Shown: one piece after another, positions 1-5,503 of the stretch
How positions within the stretch are numbered: the stretch's first letter is position 1
Layout of the letters: each line of letters begins with the position of its first letter
Origin: Firmicutes bacterium ZCTH02-B6
GTDB taxonomy: Bacteria; Bacillota; Limnochordia; Limnochordales; ZCTH02-B6
NCBI GenBank assembly: GCA_002159155.1
Contig: LZRQ01000081.1
Location: forward strand, 1 to 14,110
DNA length: 14,110 bases
Direction: 5' to 3'
Notes under the pieces: generated by a model
The model's input: the letters and a program-made list of their open reading frames with translations, nothing else
Databases searched by the model: none
What the model was told of the DNA's origin: nothing
Program-made: the position numbers and the translations under genes

Positions 1-501
1 CGCCTCGACAGCGCGCCCGATGGGGTTATCCCCTCGGCCCACGTAGTCGGCGTAATGGGCATGCAGGCACTTGACTCCCGAGCGCGAGCGGATGCCCGCC
101 ACACCGGTTTCGGCCAGGGACTGCCACAGGCGCGGGTAGTCGCGCTCAAGAGCGTCCCGCCACTCCGCCGGGACCCGGCGCAGCCGGTCTGCGGCCGCCG
201 CCGCGTGGGATGCGGCCAGCGCCTCAGCGAAGTGCGGCTCCTCGGCCAAGCGCTTTTCATAGCGGCCAATCCAGCCCTGTGCTTCCAGGCGGCCGATGGC
301 AGCGATCAAGTGGGGACACGTGAGCCAGTAGACGGTCGGGAAGATGTCCCAGCGGCAGCCGTCCCGGACGACCGGCGGGGAGATGACCACTTGCGGAAAC
401 CCGTAACGGCACCGGCGGCAGACGTCGGTCCCCGGCCGGGGCCTCCTGCCCAGCTGGCGGGCAATGATGCGCATGTCCTTGGTGGTTGAAATCGGCGCCA
501 C
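1..501 (-). CDS. DUF501 family protein, partial at the window edge
   Basis: The reading frame is open from a GTG at 501 to base 1 (167 codons) with no stop, so the C-terminus lies outside the window. The protein reads VAPISTTKDMRIIARQLGRR at its start. It then shows the DUF501 pattern: a CRYGFPQVV segment near residue 30, a WDIFPTVYWLTCPHL block near residue 50, a W-x-E-R-D-Y-P segment near residue 120, and GVKCLHAHYADYVGRGDNPIG near the end. The molecular function of DUF501 is unknown. The family is often found just after the S1-domain gene and before an exopolyphosphatase-type gene in Bacillota, and the same S1 neighbour is seen here. GTG 501 was chosen because GGGAAG lies 5 bases upstream. 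An ATG at 514 opens a different frame that is only a shadow. A terminator sits immediately upstream of the start. Confidence 0.85.
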   Translation of the reverse strand, partial: MAPISTTKDMRIIARQLGRRPRPGTDVCRRCRYGFPQVVISPPVVRDGCRWDIFPTVYWLTCPHLIAAIGRLEAQGWIGRYEKRLAEEPHFAEALAASHAAAAADRLRRVPAEWRDALERDYPRLWQSLAETGVAGIRSRSGVKCLHAHYADYVGRGDNPIGRAVEA

Positions 502-514
502 CTTCCCTTCCCAT

Positions 515-543
515 AAAAAAAGCATCCCCGAGGGGATGCTTTT
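515..543 (-). terminator. Intrinsic terminator after the S1-domain gene
   Basis: Read on the minus strand, arms at 533-543 and 518-528 form an 11-bp perfect stem (AAAAGCATCCC / GGGATGCTTTT) around a 4-base loop at 529-532. It runs directly into a tract of seven T. It lies about 35 bases after the S1 gene stop and ends only 13 bases before the DUF501 start codon, so it may also limit DUF501 expression. Confidence 0.9.
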
Positions 544-576
544 GATCAAGCTCAAAATGGCAACAAACCGGCTGTA

Positions 577-972
577 TTAGAAACCTCTGCGGGTGCCCCG
601 GCCCCCTCGCTTCGCGTCGGTGCTTTTGCGCAGGTGGGCGAGGCGCTCCTCGCTCTCGCGCAAAAACCGCGACAGCTTATCCTCAAAGGACTTGGGTCCC
701 CGGCCGCGGCCGCGTGCCGGTTTGCGGGCAGCTGGAGAAGGGTTGTTCACCTGGCGGATGGAAAGACCGATCTTGCCGTCCTTGATGTTGATGACCTTGA
801 CCTTCACGATATCGTTTTCCTTGAGGTAGTCCTTGATATCGTGAACGTAGTCGTCAGCAACCTCCGAGATGTGCACCAGACCAGTCTTTCCCTCACCCAA
901 CTCGACGAACGCGCCGAAGTTGGTGATGCCGGTGACCCTCCCCTCCAAAATGCTGCCAACCTCAATGGTCAT
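577..972 (-). CDS. yabR: S1 domain RNA-binding protein (YabR-like)
   Basis: This 131-residue protein has one S1 (OB-fold) RNA-binding domain over about residues 1-74. Typical S1 features are GSILEGRVTGITNFGAFVEL at the start, GLVHISE in the middle and KVKVINIKDGKIGLSIRQ at the end. The rest is a basic tail with an RGRGRG segment, which probably adds non-specific RNA contacts. Relatives follow divIC in Bacillus (YabR) and are general RNA-binding proteins thought to act on mRNA or ribosomes; the exact role is not settled. ATG 972 is the only good start. An AGAGGAGG ribosome binding site lies upstream with a rather long spacer of about 13 bases. The gene has its own consensus promoter and its own terminator, so it is probably a separate, strongly expressed unit. 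Confidence 0.92.
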   Translation of the reverse strand: MTIEVGSILEGRVTGITNFGAFVELGEGKTGLVHISEVADDYVHDIKDYLKENDIVKVKVINIKDGKIGLSIRQVNNPSPAARKPARGRGRGPKSFEDKLSRFLRESEERLAHLRKSTDAKRGGRGTRRGF

Positions 973-1028
973 GCGGAAACAAATTCCTCCTCTGTAGAGT
1001 TACCGCGGGGACGTCCGCGGACACCACT

Positions 1029-1057
1029 ATTATACGTGTTGAGAATTTTTGTGTCAA
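1029..1057 (-). promoter_or_regulatory. Perfect-consensus sigma-A promoter for the S1-domain gene
   Basis: On the minus strand TTGACA (1057-1052) and TATAAT (1034-1029) are separated by exactly 17 bases, an ideal housekeeping promoter. The predicted transcript starts near 1022, about 50 bases before the S1 start codon. Confidence 0.9.
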
Positions 1058-1115
1058 TCAATGGGATCGGTCCTGCTTGTCTGCTGTTCCGGCAATCGGT
1101 CAAACTTGGAGCGCT

Positions 1116-1430
1116 TTACCTTGATGGCAGGCGTGCGCCCTCGATGACGATGACCGGGGTTTCGCCAGGTTTCACCAAGCCGAGCTCCTCGCGGGCAACC
1201 CGTTCGATGTACTCGTCGCTGTTGTAGTGTTCGATCTCCGCGCGAAGTTGGGCGTTGAGCTCTTGATAGCGCTGGATCTCGGCCCGGACCCGTTCGAGCT
1301 CCGCCCGCATGGCCCGCATGCGCAGGAAACCGTCGACATAGCCGTACACCAGATAGACCGCCAGGAAGAACACCCCGATCAACACGAAAAAGCGGGGCTT
1401 GACGCGCAGACGGCCCCCTTTACGGACCAT
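1116..1430 (-). CDS. divIC: Septum formation initiator, DivIC/FtsB-like
   Basis: The 104-residue protein has the DivIC/FtsB/FtsL plan: a short basic cytoplasmic N-terminus (MVRKGGRLRVKPR), one membrane helix at about residues 14-31 (FFVLIGVFFLAVYLVYGYV), an extracytoplasmic coiled coil at about 35-72 rich in Arg, Glu and Leu, and a C-terminal segment containing YIERVAREELGLVKPGE, which is typical of the family. Members act at the division site with FtsL and DivIB to control septal wall synthesis. It follows yabQ, as in Bacillus. I chose the ATG at 1430 because GGAGG lies 7 bases upstream; an in-frame ATG at 1436 has its GGAGG only 1 base away. The frame stays open further upstream but without family resemblance. 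Paralogue naming (DivIC versus FtsB) rests on gene order. Confidence 0.88.
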   Translation of the reverse strand: MVRKGGRLRVKPRFFVLIGVFFLAVYLVYGYVDGFLRMRAMRAELERVRAEIQRYQELNAQLRAEIEHYNSDEYIERVAREELGLVKPGETPVIVIEGARLPSR

Positions 1431-1441
1431 ACTCATCCCTC

Positions 1442-1456
1442 CGGACTGGCAGTCCG
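1442..1456 (-). repeat. Small hairpin next to the divIC ribosome binding site
   Basis: CGGACT and AGTCCG form a 6-bp stem with a 3-base loop. The stem ends at the GGAGG that serves divIC. It is a possible translational control element; no function is shown. Confidence 0.4.
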
Positions 1457-1486
1457 TGTGGAGGCGCGTTCGACGCGGCGGGAAGC

Positions 1487-1537
1487 GATCCCTTTCCGCA
1501 GCTGGACAGGCCATGGCGGTCGCAGCCAAAAGGGATC
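1487..1537. repeat. 9-bp inverted repeat between yabQ and divIC
   Basis: GATCCCTTT at 1487-1495 is exactly complementary to AAAGGGATC at 1529-1537, with 33 bases between. It lies in the 133-base gap between yabQ and divIC, which holds no other gene. No T-tract follows on either strand, so it does not look like a terminator. Confidence 0.4.
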
Positions 1538-1563
1538 CGCAGGAAATCGGGACACGGGCCGTG

Positions 1564-2055
1564 TCAGCGGCGCCGCCAGGCCAGGCCCGCGCGCCAGGGG
1601 AATCGCCACGCCAAGCGCGTGCCGCCCTCCCGCCCGACCCGGCGCCATCGCCCGGCACCACCCGGCCAGGACGCACTGCGCAACAGCATGGCCGGCAGGG
1701 TGAGGGCGATCATGCCTAGATGCGCCGCCCACGCCAGCAGTGCCGAAACACCGCGGGAGACGGCCAGCAGCGCTCCCAGCACGGGCGCGCTCAAGAAAGC
1801 AAAGTAGAGGCCGAGACCGGCGGCGATGCCCACGAAGACGTACAGCCGCAGCTCGCCCCGGTTGGCCTCCAACAGGAGCCCCGCCATCAACGGCGTCACA
1901 ACGATCCAATACAGCAGGTCAAGGGCCCACGCCAGTGGCCCGCGGCGACCGGCAAAGCCCCGCACAACCCGCAGGACGTCAAAGAGCACGCCCATCGCCA
2001 CGCCGCCCAACAACGTCACGGCGAACGCGTGCAGCTGTTCTATCAGCGACGGCAT
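1564..2055 (-). CDS. yabQ: Spore cortex biosynthesis protein YabQ
   Basis: The 163-residue membrane protein fits YabQ. It begins MPSLIEQLHAFAVTLLGGVA, continues with GVLFDVLRVVRGF, and has several hydrophobic helices (about residues 8-28, 41-62, 70-88 and 96-122) followed by a highly basic Arg/Trp-rich tail. In Bacillus subtilis YabQ is a forespore outer-membrane protein made in the mother cell and needed for cortex formation. The start ATG 2055 has GAGGTG 7 bases upstream. It sits between yabP and divIC, the standard order. The 120-base gap to yabP is longer than usual and contains no convincing gene. The basic tail has little sequence complexity and may not be conserved. Confidence 0.9.
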   Translation of the reverse strand: MPSLIEQLHAFAVTLLGGVAMGVLFDVLRVVRGFAGRRGPLAWALDLLYWIVVTPLMAGLLLEANRGELRLYVFVGIAAGLGLYFAFLSAPVLGALLAVSRGVSALLAWAAHLGMIALTLPAMLLRSASWPGGAGRWRRVGREGGTRLAWRFPWRAGLAWRRR

Positions 2056-2175
2056 CGGCCTTCACCTCAAACGGCAGGCGCGTCATCCCACAGACCCCAC
2101 CATCGTATGCGCCTGCCGCCCGAAGGGTGAAAGCCCGCGCCGAAGGCCGGCCGTCCACGCCGCGGTCAGGGGCGG

Positions 2176-2466
2176 TCACTTAAAGAGCCTGCCCAGCAGC
2201 CCCTTGCTCTTTTTCGCCACGCTGTCCCCGGCGTACTCAAGCCCGTGGACGAAGCCCGTCAGGCCCAGGGCTCCGGTTTCCAGGTTGAGCTCCTTGATGT
2301 GCAGGTCCTCACCCCGCACAAAGAGGGTGCCGGCGTCGGTTTCCACCACCACTTCCTGGTTGTCGAAGCTCTCGACGTTCACGACTCCTTCCACCTGCAG
2401 GGCTTCCCGGTTTCTCAAGGAAAGCTGGTGCTTGCGGCGCACGACCGCCTTCTTTTCGTCCGTCAC
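2176..2466 (-). CDS. yabP: Sporulation protein YabP
   Basis: From a GTG at 2466 the gene encodes 96 residues. The core is RKHQLSLRNREALQVEGVVN followed by VESFDNQEVVVETDAGTLFVRGEDLHI, then LNLETGALGLTGFVHGLEY. This is the compact beta-rich YabP/YqfC fold, in which such proteins bind nucleic acid or scaffold spore envelope assembly. In Bacillus YabP is a mother-cell (sigma-E) sporulation protein encoded just before yabQ, as here. GTG 2466 was preferred over an upstream ATG at 2595: the extra 43 residues do not resemble the family and overlap the stop of the preceding gene, while a GAAGGGGG site lies about 10 bases before the GTG. The C-terminus (KKSKGLLGRLFK) is basic. Confidence 0.9.
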   Translation of the reverse strand: MTDEKKAVVRRKHQLSLRNREALQVEGVVNVESFDNQEVVVETDAGTLFVRGEDLHIKELNLETGALGLTGFVHGLEYAGDSVAKKSKGLLGRLFK

Positions 2467-2585
2467 CCGAGAGCGACCCCCTTCCCGGCGCGACGCCTGT
2501 CCCCACGGCGTCGGTAATACGTATGCCGGGGCATGGCCGCGGATGACTCGGGCCCTTGAGGGCACAGTCGCCCAGGCCGCTGCGG

Positions 2586-3560
2586 TTAGTCCCAAAGGCG
2601 GCGGATCTCGATGCCCTCAAAGAAGAACTCCACAATTTCCTCGGGCGACCGGCCCTCCCTGGCGAGCTTGTAGGCGTCCCACTGGCTCAAACCAACACCG
2701 TGGCCGAAACCGCGCCCGCTGGCGGCCAGCACCCCGTTGCCCACCTCAAACCGGTCGATCAGGGTCGATCGCAGGCGCTCCGGGCCCACCGCCAGGCGGA
2801 AGTCATTGCCGCTCACCGTGCGGGTGCCGTTCGTACCCACGATCTCAAAAGCGGTCACCCGGTCCGACGGGCCGCGCTCCGCAATGCGGATGTCCTGCAC
2901 GCGGCCGACGTCGATGTCACGTTCCCGCAACGCGGCGCTGACTTCCTCGAGCGTCATGGTCACCTGCCAGTTGGCCACGTTCTCCGGCACGTACTGGTTG
3001 TCGCCCGTGTCGACGCTCTTGATGTACGGCGGGTCCTCCTCCTGGGCAAGGCCCTCCCGGGCTGTGGCCGTCCGCCCGCCGCTGTACGAGTGAAACCACG
3101 CCCGCACGGTTTCCCCTTGGTACGTCATTACCTCGCCGCGCGTCCGCTCCACGCCGCGCTCGATGGCCTCCGTGATGTTGTCGGGATTGTACGCCTGCGC
3201 CGCCTCGTGTTGCGCGGGAATTTCGTTCCTGCCGGTTTCCTCAAGATACCGCACCGCGAAGCTGCGGGCCAAAATCGCCTGGGCCGCGTAGGCTTCCTCG
3301 GGCCAGTCTTGTTCCTCGGTCTGGCCCCGGGGTGGCAGCCGGCCCATCTCGCCAGCCACTACGCCTTTCACGTACTGCTCCATCGGCATCTCTTCGCGCC
3401 GGCCGTCCTCAAAGACCAGCGTGACGGTAGGCTCGTCCCGCCCGGCTCCTTGGCCGCCGTCCTCCTGGGAAGACCGGCCCCTGGCCAGAAAGAGCCCTCC
3501 AAGCGCCAGCAACAGCACGACGGCCACGATGGCCATCGACCGCACCCGCGCGCTGTCCAT
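2586..3560 (-). CDS. SpoIID/LytB-domain protein (stage II sporulation protein D-like)
   Basis: The 324-residue protein has an N-terminal membrane anchor (about residues 9-26), a Gly/Ser/Asp-rich linker and a SpoIID/LytB domain from about residue 46 to the end. Family marks are YVKGVVAGEM (Glu71 corresponds to the catalytic acid of SpoIID), EEAYAAQAILARSFAV (88-103), FHSYSGGRT (156-164) and the closing GRGFGHGVGLSQWDA (282-296). SpoIID is a lytic transglycosylase that cuts glycan strands during forespore engulfment with SpoIIP and SpoIIM; LytB-type relatives only modulate wall enzymes. Length is close to the 343 residues of B. subtilis SpoIID. ATG 3560 has AAGGAGGTG 7 bases upstream. In Bacillus spoIID lies elsewhere, so this may be the true orthologue or a paralogue; I therefore give no symbol. 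It lies divergent from hup. Confidence 0.88.
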   Translation of the reverse strand: MDSARVRSMAIVAVVLLLALGGLFLARGRSSQEDGGQGAGRDEPTVTLVFEDGRREEMPMEQYVKGVVAGEMGRLPPRGQTEEQDWPEEAYAAQAILARSFAVRYLEETGRNEIPAQHEAAQAYNPDNITEAIERGVERTRGEVMTYQGETVRAWFHSYSGGRTATAREGLAQEEDPPYIKSVDTGDNQYVPENVANWQVTMTLEEVSAALRERDIDVGRVQDIRIAERGPSDRVTAFEIVGTNGTRTVSGNDFRLAVGPERLRSTLIDRFEVGNGVLAASGRGFGHGVGLSQWDAYKLAREGRSPEEIVEFFFEGIEIRRLWD

Positions 3561-3574
3561 GGCCCTCCACCTCC

Positions 3575-3604
3575 TTCGGATTGTGCCGTATAGTGTGCTA
3601 TAAA
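3575..3604 (+). promoter_or_regulatory. Probable extended -10 promoter for hup-mazG
   Basis: TGC-TATAAA (3596-3604) matches an extended -10 element. A weak -35, TTCGGA (3575-3580), lies 18 bases upstream. The predicted start near 3611 gives a leader of about 80 bases before the hup GTG. This overlaps the upstream region of the divergent SpoIID-like gene, whose own promoter I cannot pick out. Confidence 0.45.
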
Positions 3605-3690
3605 GCGTTCCAGGCTATGCCGCAAGGAGGAATTCGATCCGGCCCCCCGAATAGACACCAATGAAGAACTTTCCAAAGGAGGCGCCTTCT

Positions 3691-3969
3691 GTGAACAAAA
3701 GCGAACTCGTTGCGCGGGTCGCCGAAAAGAGCAACCTGACCAAGAAGACGGCCGGGGCAGCGGTGGAAGCGGTTTTTGACTCCATCGCCGAGGCGTTGGC
3801 CGCGGGGGATAAGGTGACGCTGGTCGGCTTTGGCACCTTTGAGGTGCGCAACCGGGCGTCTCGGCGCGGCGTCAACCCGGCGACGCGGGAGGCGATCCAG
3901 ATCCCGGCGGGCAAGGTGCCGGCTTTCAAGGCGGGCAAATCCCTCAAGCAGATGGTCGCTGGCCGGTAA
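3691..3969 (+). CDS. hup: HU family DNA-binding protein
   Basis: The 92-residue protein begins VNKSELVARVAEKSNLTKK, the usual MNK-x-EL opening of HU. It contains GFGTFEVRNR (about 46-55), then RRGVNPATRE (58-67) on the DNA-binding arm, with the intercalating proline in GVNP, and ends FKAGKSLKQMV. HU dimers bend and compact DNA and help build the nucleoid. I chose GTG 3691 rather than the in-frame ATG at 3661 because the GTG has AAAGGAGG 8 bases upstream, gives the normal length of about 90 residues, and the extra MKNFPKEAPS is not seen in HU. It is followed after 3 bases by mazG, so the two are one transcript. Both run opposite to all neighbouring genes. Confidence 0.95.
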   Translation: MNKSELVARVAEKSNLTKKTAGAAVEAVFDSIAEALAAGDKVTLVGFGTFEVRNRASRRGVNPATREAIQIPAGKVPAFKAGKSLKQMVAGR

Positions 3970-3972
3970 TCC

Positions 3973-4782
3973 ATGACGGATTCCCCTCGGGCCGATCTGC
4001 AGCCGCTCCTAGACATCATGGCCCGGCTGCGCTCGCCGGAGGGCTGTCCTTGGGACCGGCAGCAGACCCACGCTAGCCTCAGGCGCTACCTGTTGGAGGA
4101 AACCTACGAGCTCCTGGATGCGCTGGATGAGGGTGACGACGCGGCCCTCATCGAGGAGCTGGGCGACGTGCTCCTGCAGGTAGTGTTTCATGCCCAGATC
4201 GCGTCGGAGACCGGCCGCTTCACCATGGCCGACGTGGTGGACGGCCTGGTGCGGAAACTCCTGCGGCGACATCCCCATGTGTTTGGCGACGTGCATGCCG
4301 AGGACGCGGCGGCGGTCGTGCGCACCTGGGAAGCCATCAAGCAGCGGGAGAAAGCCGGCCGCGAGACCGAGCAGGTCGCGTCTCTCTTGGACGGGATCCC
4401 GCGGCACCTGCCGGCGCTCCTTGAGGCGGAGAAGCTGCAAGACCGGGCCGCCCGGGTCGGTTTCCAATGGGATGACGTGGCCGGGGCGTGGGAAAAGGTC
4501 CACGAGGAACTGGCCGAGCTGGCTCAGGCCAGCTCCGAAGAAGGCGAGACGGCCGATGCGGCGCGGGCCCGCGTCGCGGAAGAATTTGGCGACGTGCTGT
4601 TTGCACTGGTGAACGTTGCCCGCTATCTCAACATTGATCCGGAACAGGCTCTCCGCGCCACAAACGCCAAGTTCCGCCGGCGCTTCCAGCATATTGAGGC
4701 CCGGGCGCGTGGGCAAGGCCGGCGGCTCGAAGACATGACGCTGGCCGAAATGGACGCGTTGTGGGAAGAAGCAAAGGAATAG
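3973..4782 (+). CDS. mazG: Nucleoside triphosphate pyrophosphohydrolase MazG
   Basis: The 269-residue protein has two MazG domains. The first carries the opening LRSPEGCPWDRQQTHASLRR, then EETYELLDAL (Glu42, Glu43, Glu46) and EELGDVLLQV (Glu61, Glu62, Asp65), the metal-binding acids. The second has HEELAEL (from about 177) and AEEFGDVLFALVNVARYL (Glu203, Glu204, Asp207), then NAKFRRRFQHIE. MazG cleaves NTPs, including damaged or surplus nucleotides, to NMP and pyrophosphate. The N-terminal tetrapyrrole methylase domain fused to MazG in B. subtilis YabN is absent. The start lies 3 bases after the hup stop and has no strong ribosome binding site, which suggests translational coupling. The gene ends before a 15-bp hairpin terminator. 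Confidence 0.95.
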   Translation: MTDSPRADLQPLLDIMARLRSPEGCPWDRQQTHASLRRYLLEETYELLDALDEGDDAALIEELGDVLLQVVFHAQIASETGRFTMADVVDGLVRKLLRRHPHVFGDVHAEDAAAVVRTWEAIKQREKAGRETEQVASLLDGIPRHLPALLEAEKLQDRAARVGFQWDDVAGAWEKVHEELAELAQASSEEGETADAARARVAEEFGDVLFALVNVARYLNIDPEQALRATNAKFRRRFQHIEARARGQGRRLEDMTLAEMDALWEEAKE

Positions 4783-4826
4783 CGGACGGCCAGAAGCACC
4801 TGGAACACGAAACGTGCCGCCAACGC

Positions 4827-4870
4827 GCCGGGCCTCCGGGGTGCGTCAATGCCCCGGAGGCCCGGCTTTT
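4827..4870 (+). terminator. Strong intrinsic terminator after mazG
   Basis: Arms at 4827-4841 and 4852-4866 form a perfect 15-bp GC-rich stem with a 10-base loop, followed by TTTT. It lies between the convergent ends of mazG and spoVT. The minus-strand side lacks a T-tract, so it acts mainly for hup-mazG, although the stem could also slow transcription coming from spoVT. Confidence 0.85.
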
Positions 4871-4894
4871 CCCGTCTCGTTTGCTGCTGTTGCT

Positions 4895-5449
4895 CTACTG
4901 TTCCATCTGCTTGGCCAGGAAGCCGGCCGCCGTCTCGACCAGCTTCAGTTCCAGCTCGCCCATCTTCTTGTCCGGGTCGCGCGTGCCAAGGATGACCGCG
5001 CCGATAGGGTCGCCTTCGGCGACGATGGGCGCGATCACCATGGAGTGAAACGCCCACATCTGATCGTCATCCTCTTCCAACGCCGGTCCCGCCTCGCCCG
5101 CCTTGGGCAGAAGCATCGACCGGCGGCCCTCCATGGCCTTTTCCACGATAGACGGCACCGGCTTGTCCATCCACTGCTTCTTGGGCGCGCCGGCAACGGC
5201 CACTACCGCGTCCCGGTCGGAGATCAGGGCGATGTGGTTGGTGGTCTCGTGGAGCGAGTCTGCATACTCCTGGGCAAAGTCGCCCAGCTCGCCGATGGGC
5301 GAGTACTTCTTGAGAATGACCTCGCCCTCGCGGTCCACGAAGATCTCCAGGGGATCTCCTTCCCGAATCCGCAGGGTGCGGCGGATCTCCTTAGGGATGA
5401 CGACGCGGCCGAGGTCGTCGATGCGGCGCACGATGCCGGTTGCTTTCAC
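4895..5449 (-). CDS. spoVT: Stage V sporulation transcriptional regulator SpoVT
   Basis: From GTG 5449 the protein has 184 residues. Residues 1-50 form an AbrB-type swapped-hairpin DNA-binding domain (MKATGIVRRIDDLGRVVIPK, then EIRRTLRIREGDPLEIFVD). Residues about 55-180 form a GAF-like domain containing HIALISDRDAVVAVAG and VIAPIVAEGDPIGAVIL. In Bacillus SpoVT is made in the forespore under sigma-G and tunes sigma-G-dependent genes; it acts as a tetramer. GTG was chosen over the in-frame ATG at 5476 because orthologues start MKATGIVRRIDDLGR and GGAGGGGGG lies about 9 bases before the GTG. The length matches the 178 residues of B. subtilis. It follows mfd after 54 bases, with no promoter that I can identify in the gap. 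Confidence 0.95.
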   Translation of the reverse strand: MKATGIVRRIDDLGRVVIPKEIRRTLRIREGDPLEIFVDREGEVILKKYSPIGELGDFAQEYADSLHETTNHIALISDRDAVVAVAGAPKKQWMDKPVPSIVEKAMEGRRSMLLPKAGEAGPALEEDDDQMWAFHSMVIAPIVAEGDPIGAVILGTRDPDKKMGELELKLVETAAGFLAKQMEQ

Positions 5450-5503
5450 TTTGAGCTGCCCCCCCTCCATTGCCAACTGTTGCGTGCGTCGGGGCCTCGT
5501 CCG

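Noticed and set aside
257..514. An 85-codon minus-strand frame starting at ATG 514
   Set aside because: The overlapping frame from GTG 501 carries the recognisable DUF501 motifs; this one is a GC-driven shadow.
1979..2179. A 66-codon minus-strand frame across the yabP-yabQ gap
   Set aside because: It overlaps the start of yabQ in another frame, has no good ribosome binding site and no recognisable sequence.
2515..2546. CATACGTATTA on the minus strand as a sporulation sigma-factor -10 before yabP
   Set aside because: The -10 is only similar to the sigma-E and sigma-G patterns and no fitting -35 lies 14-18 bases upstream, so I did not call a promoter.
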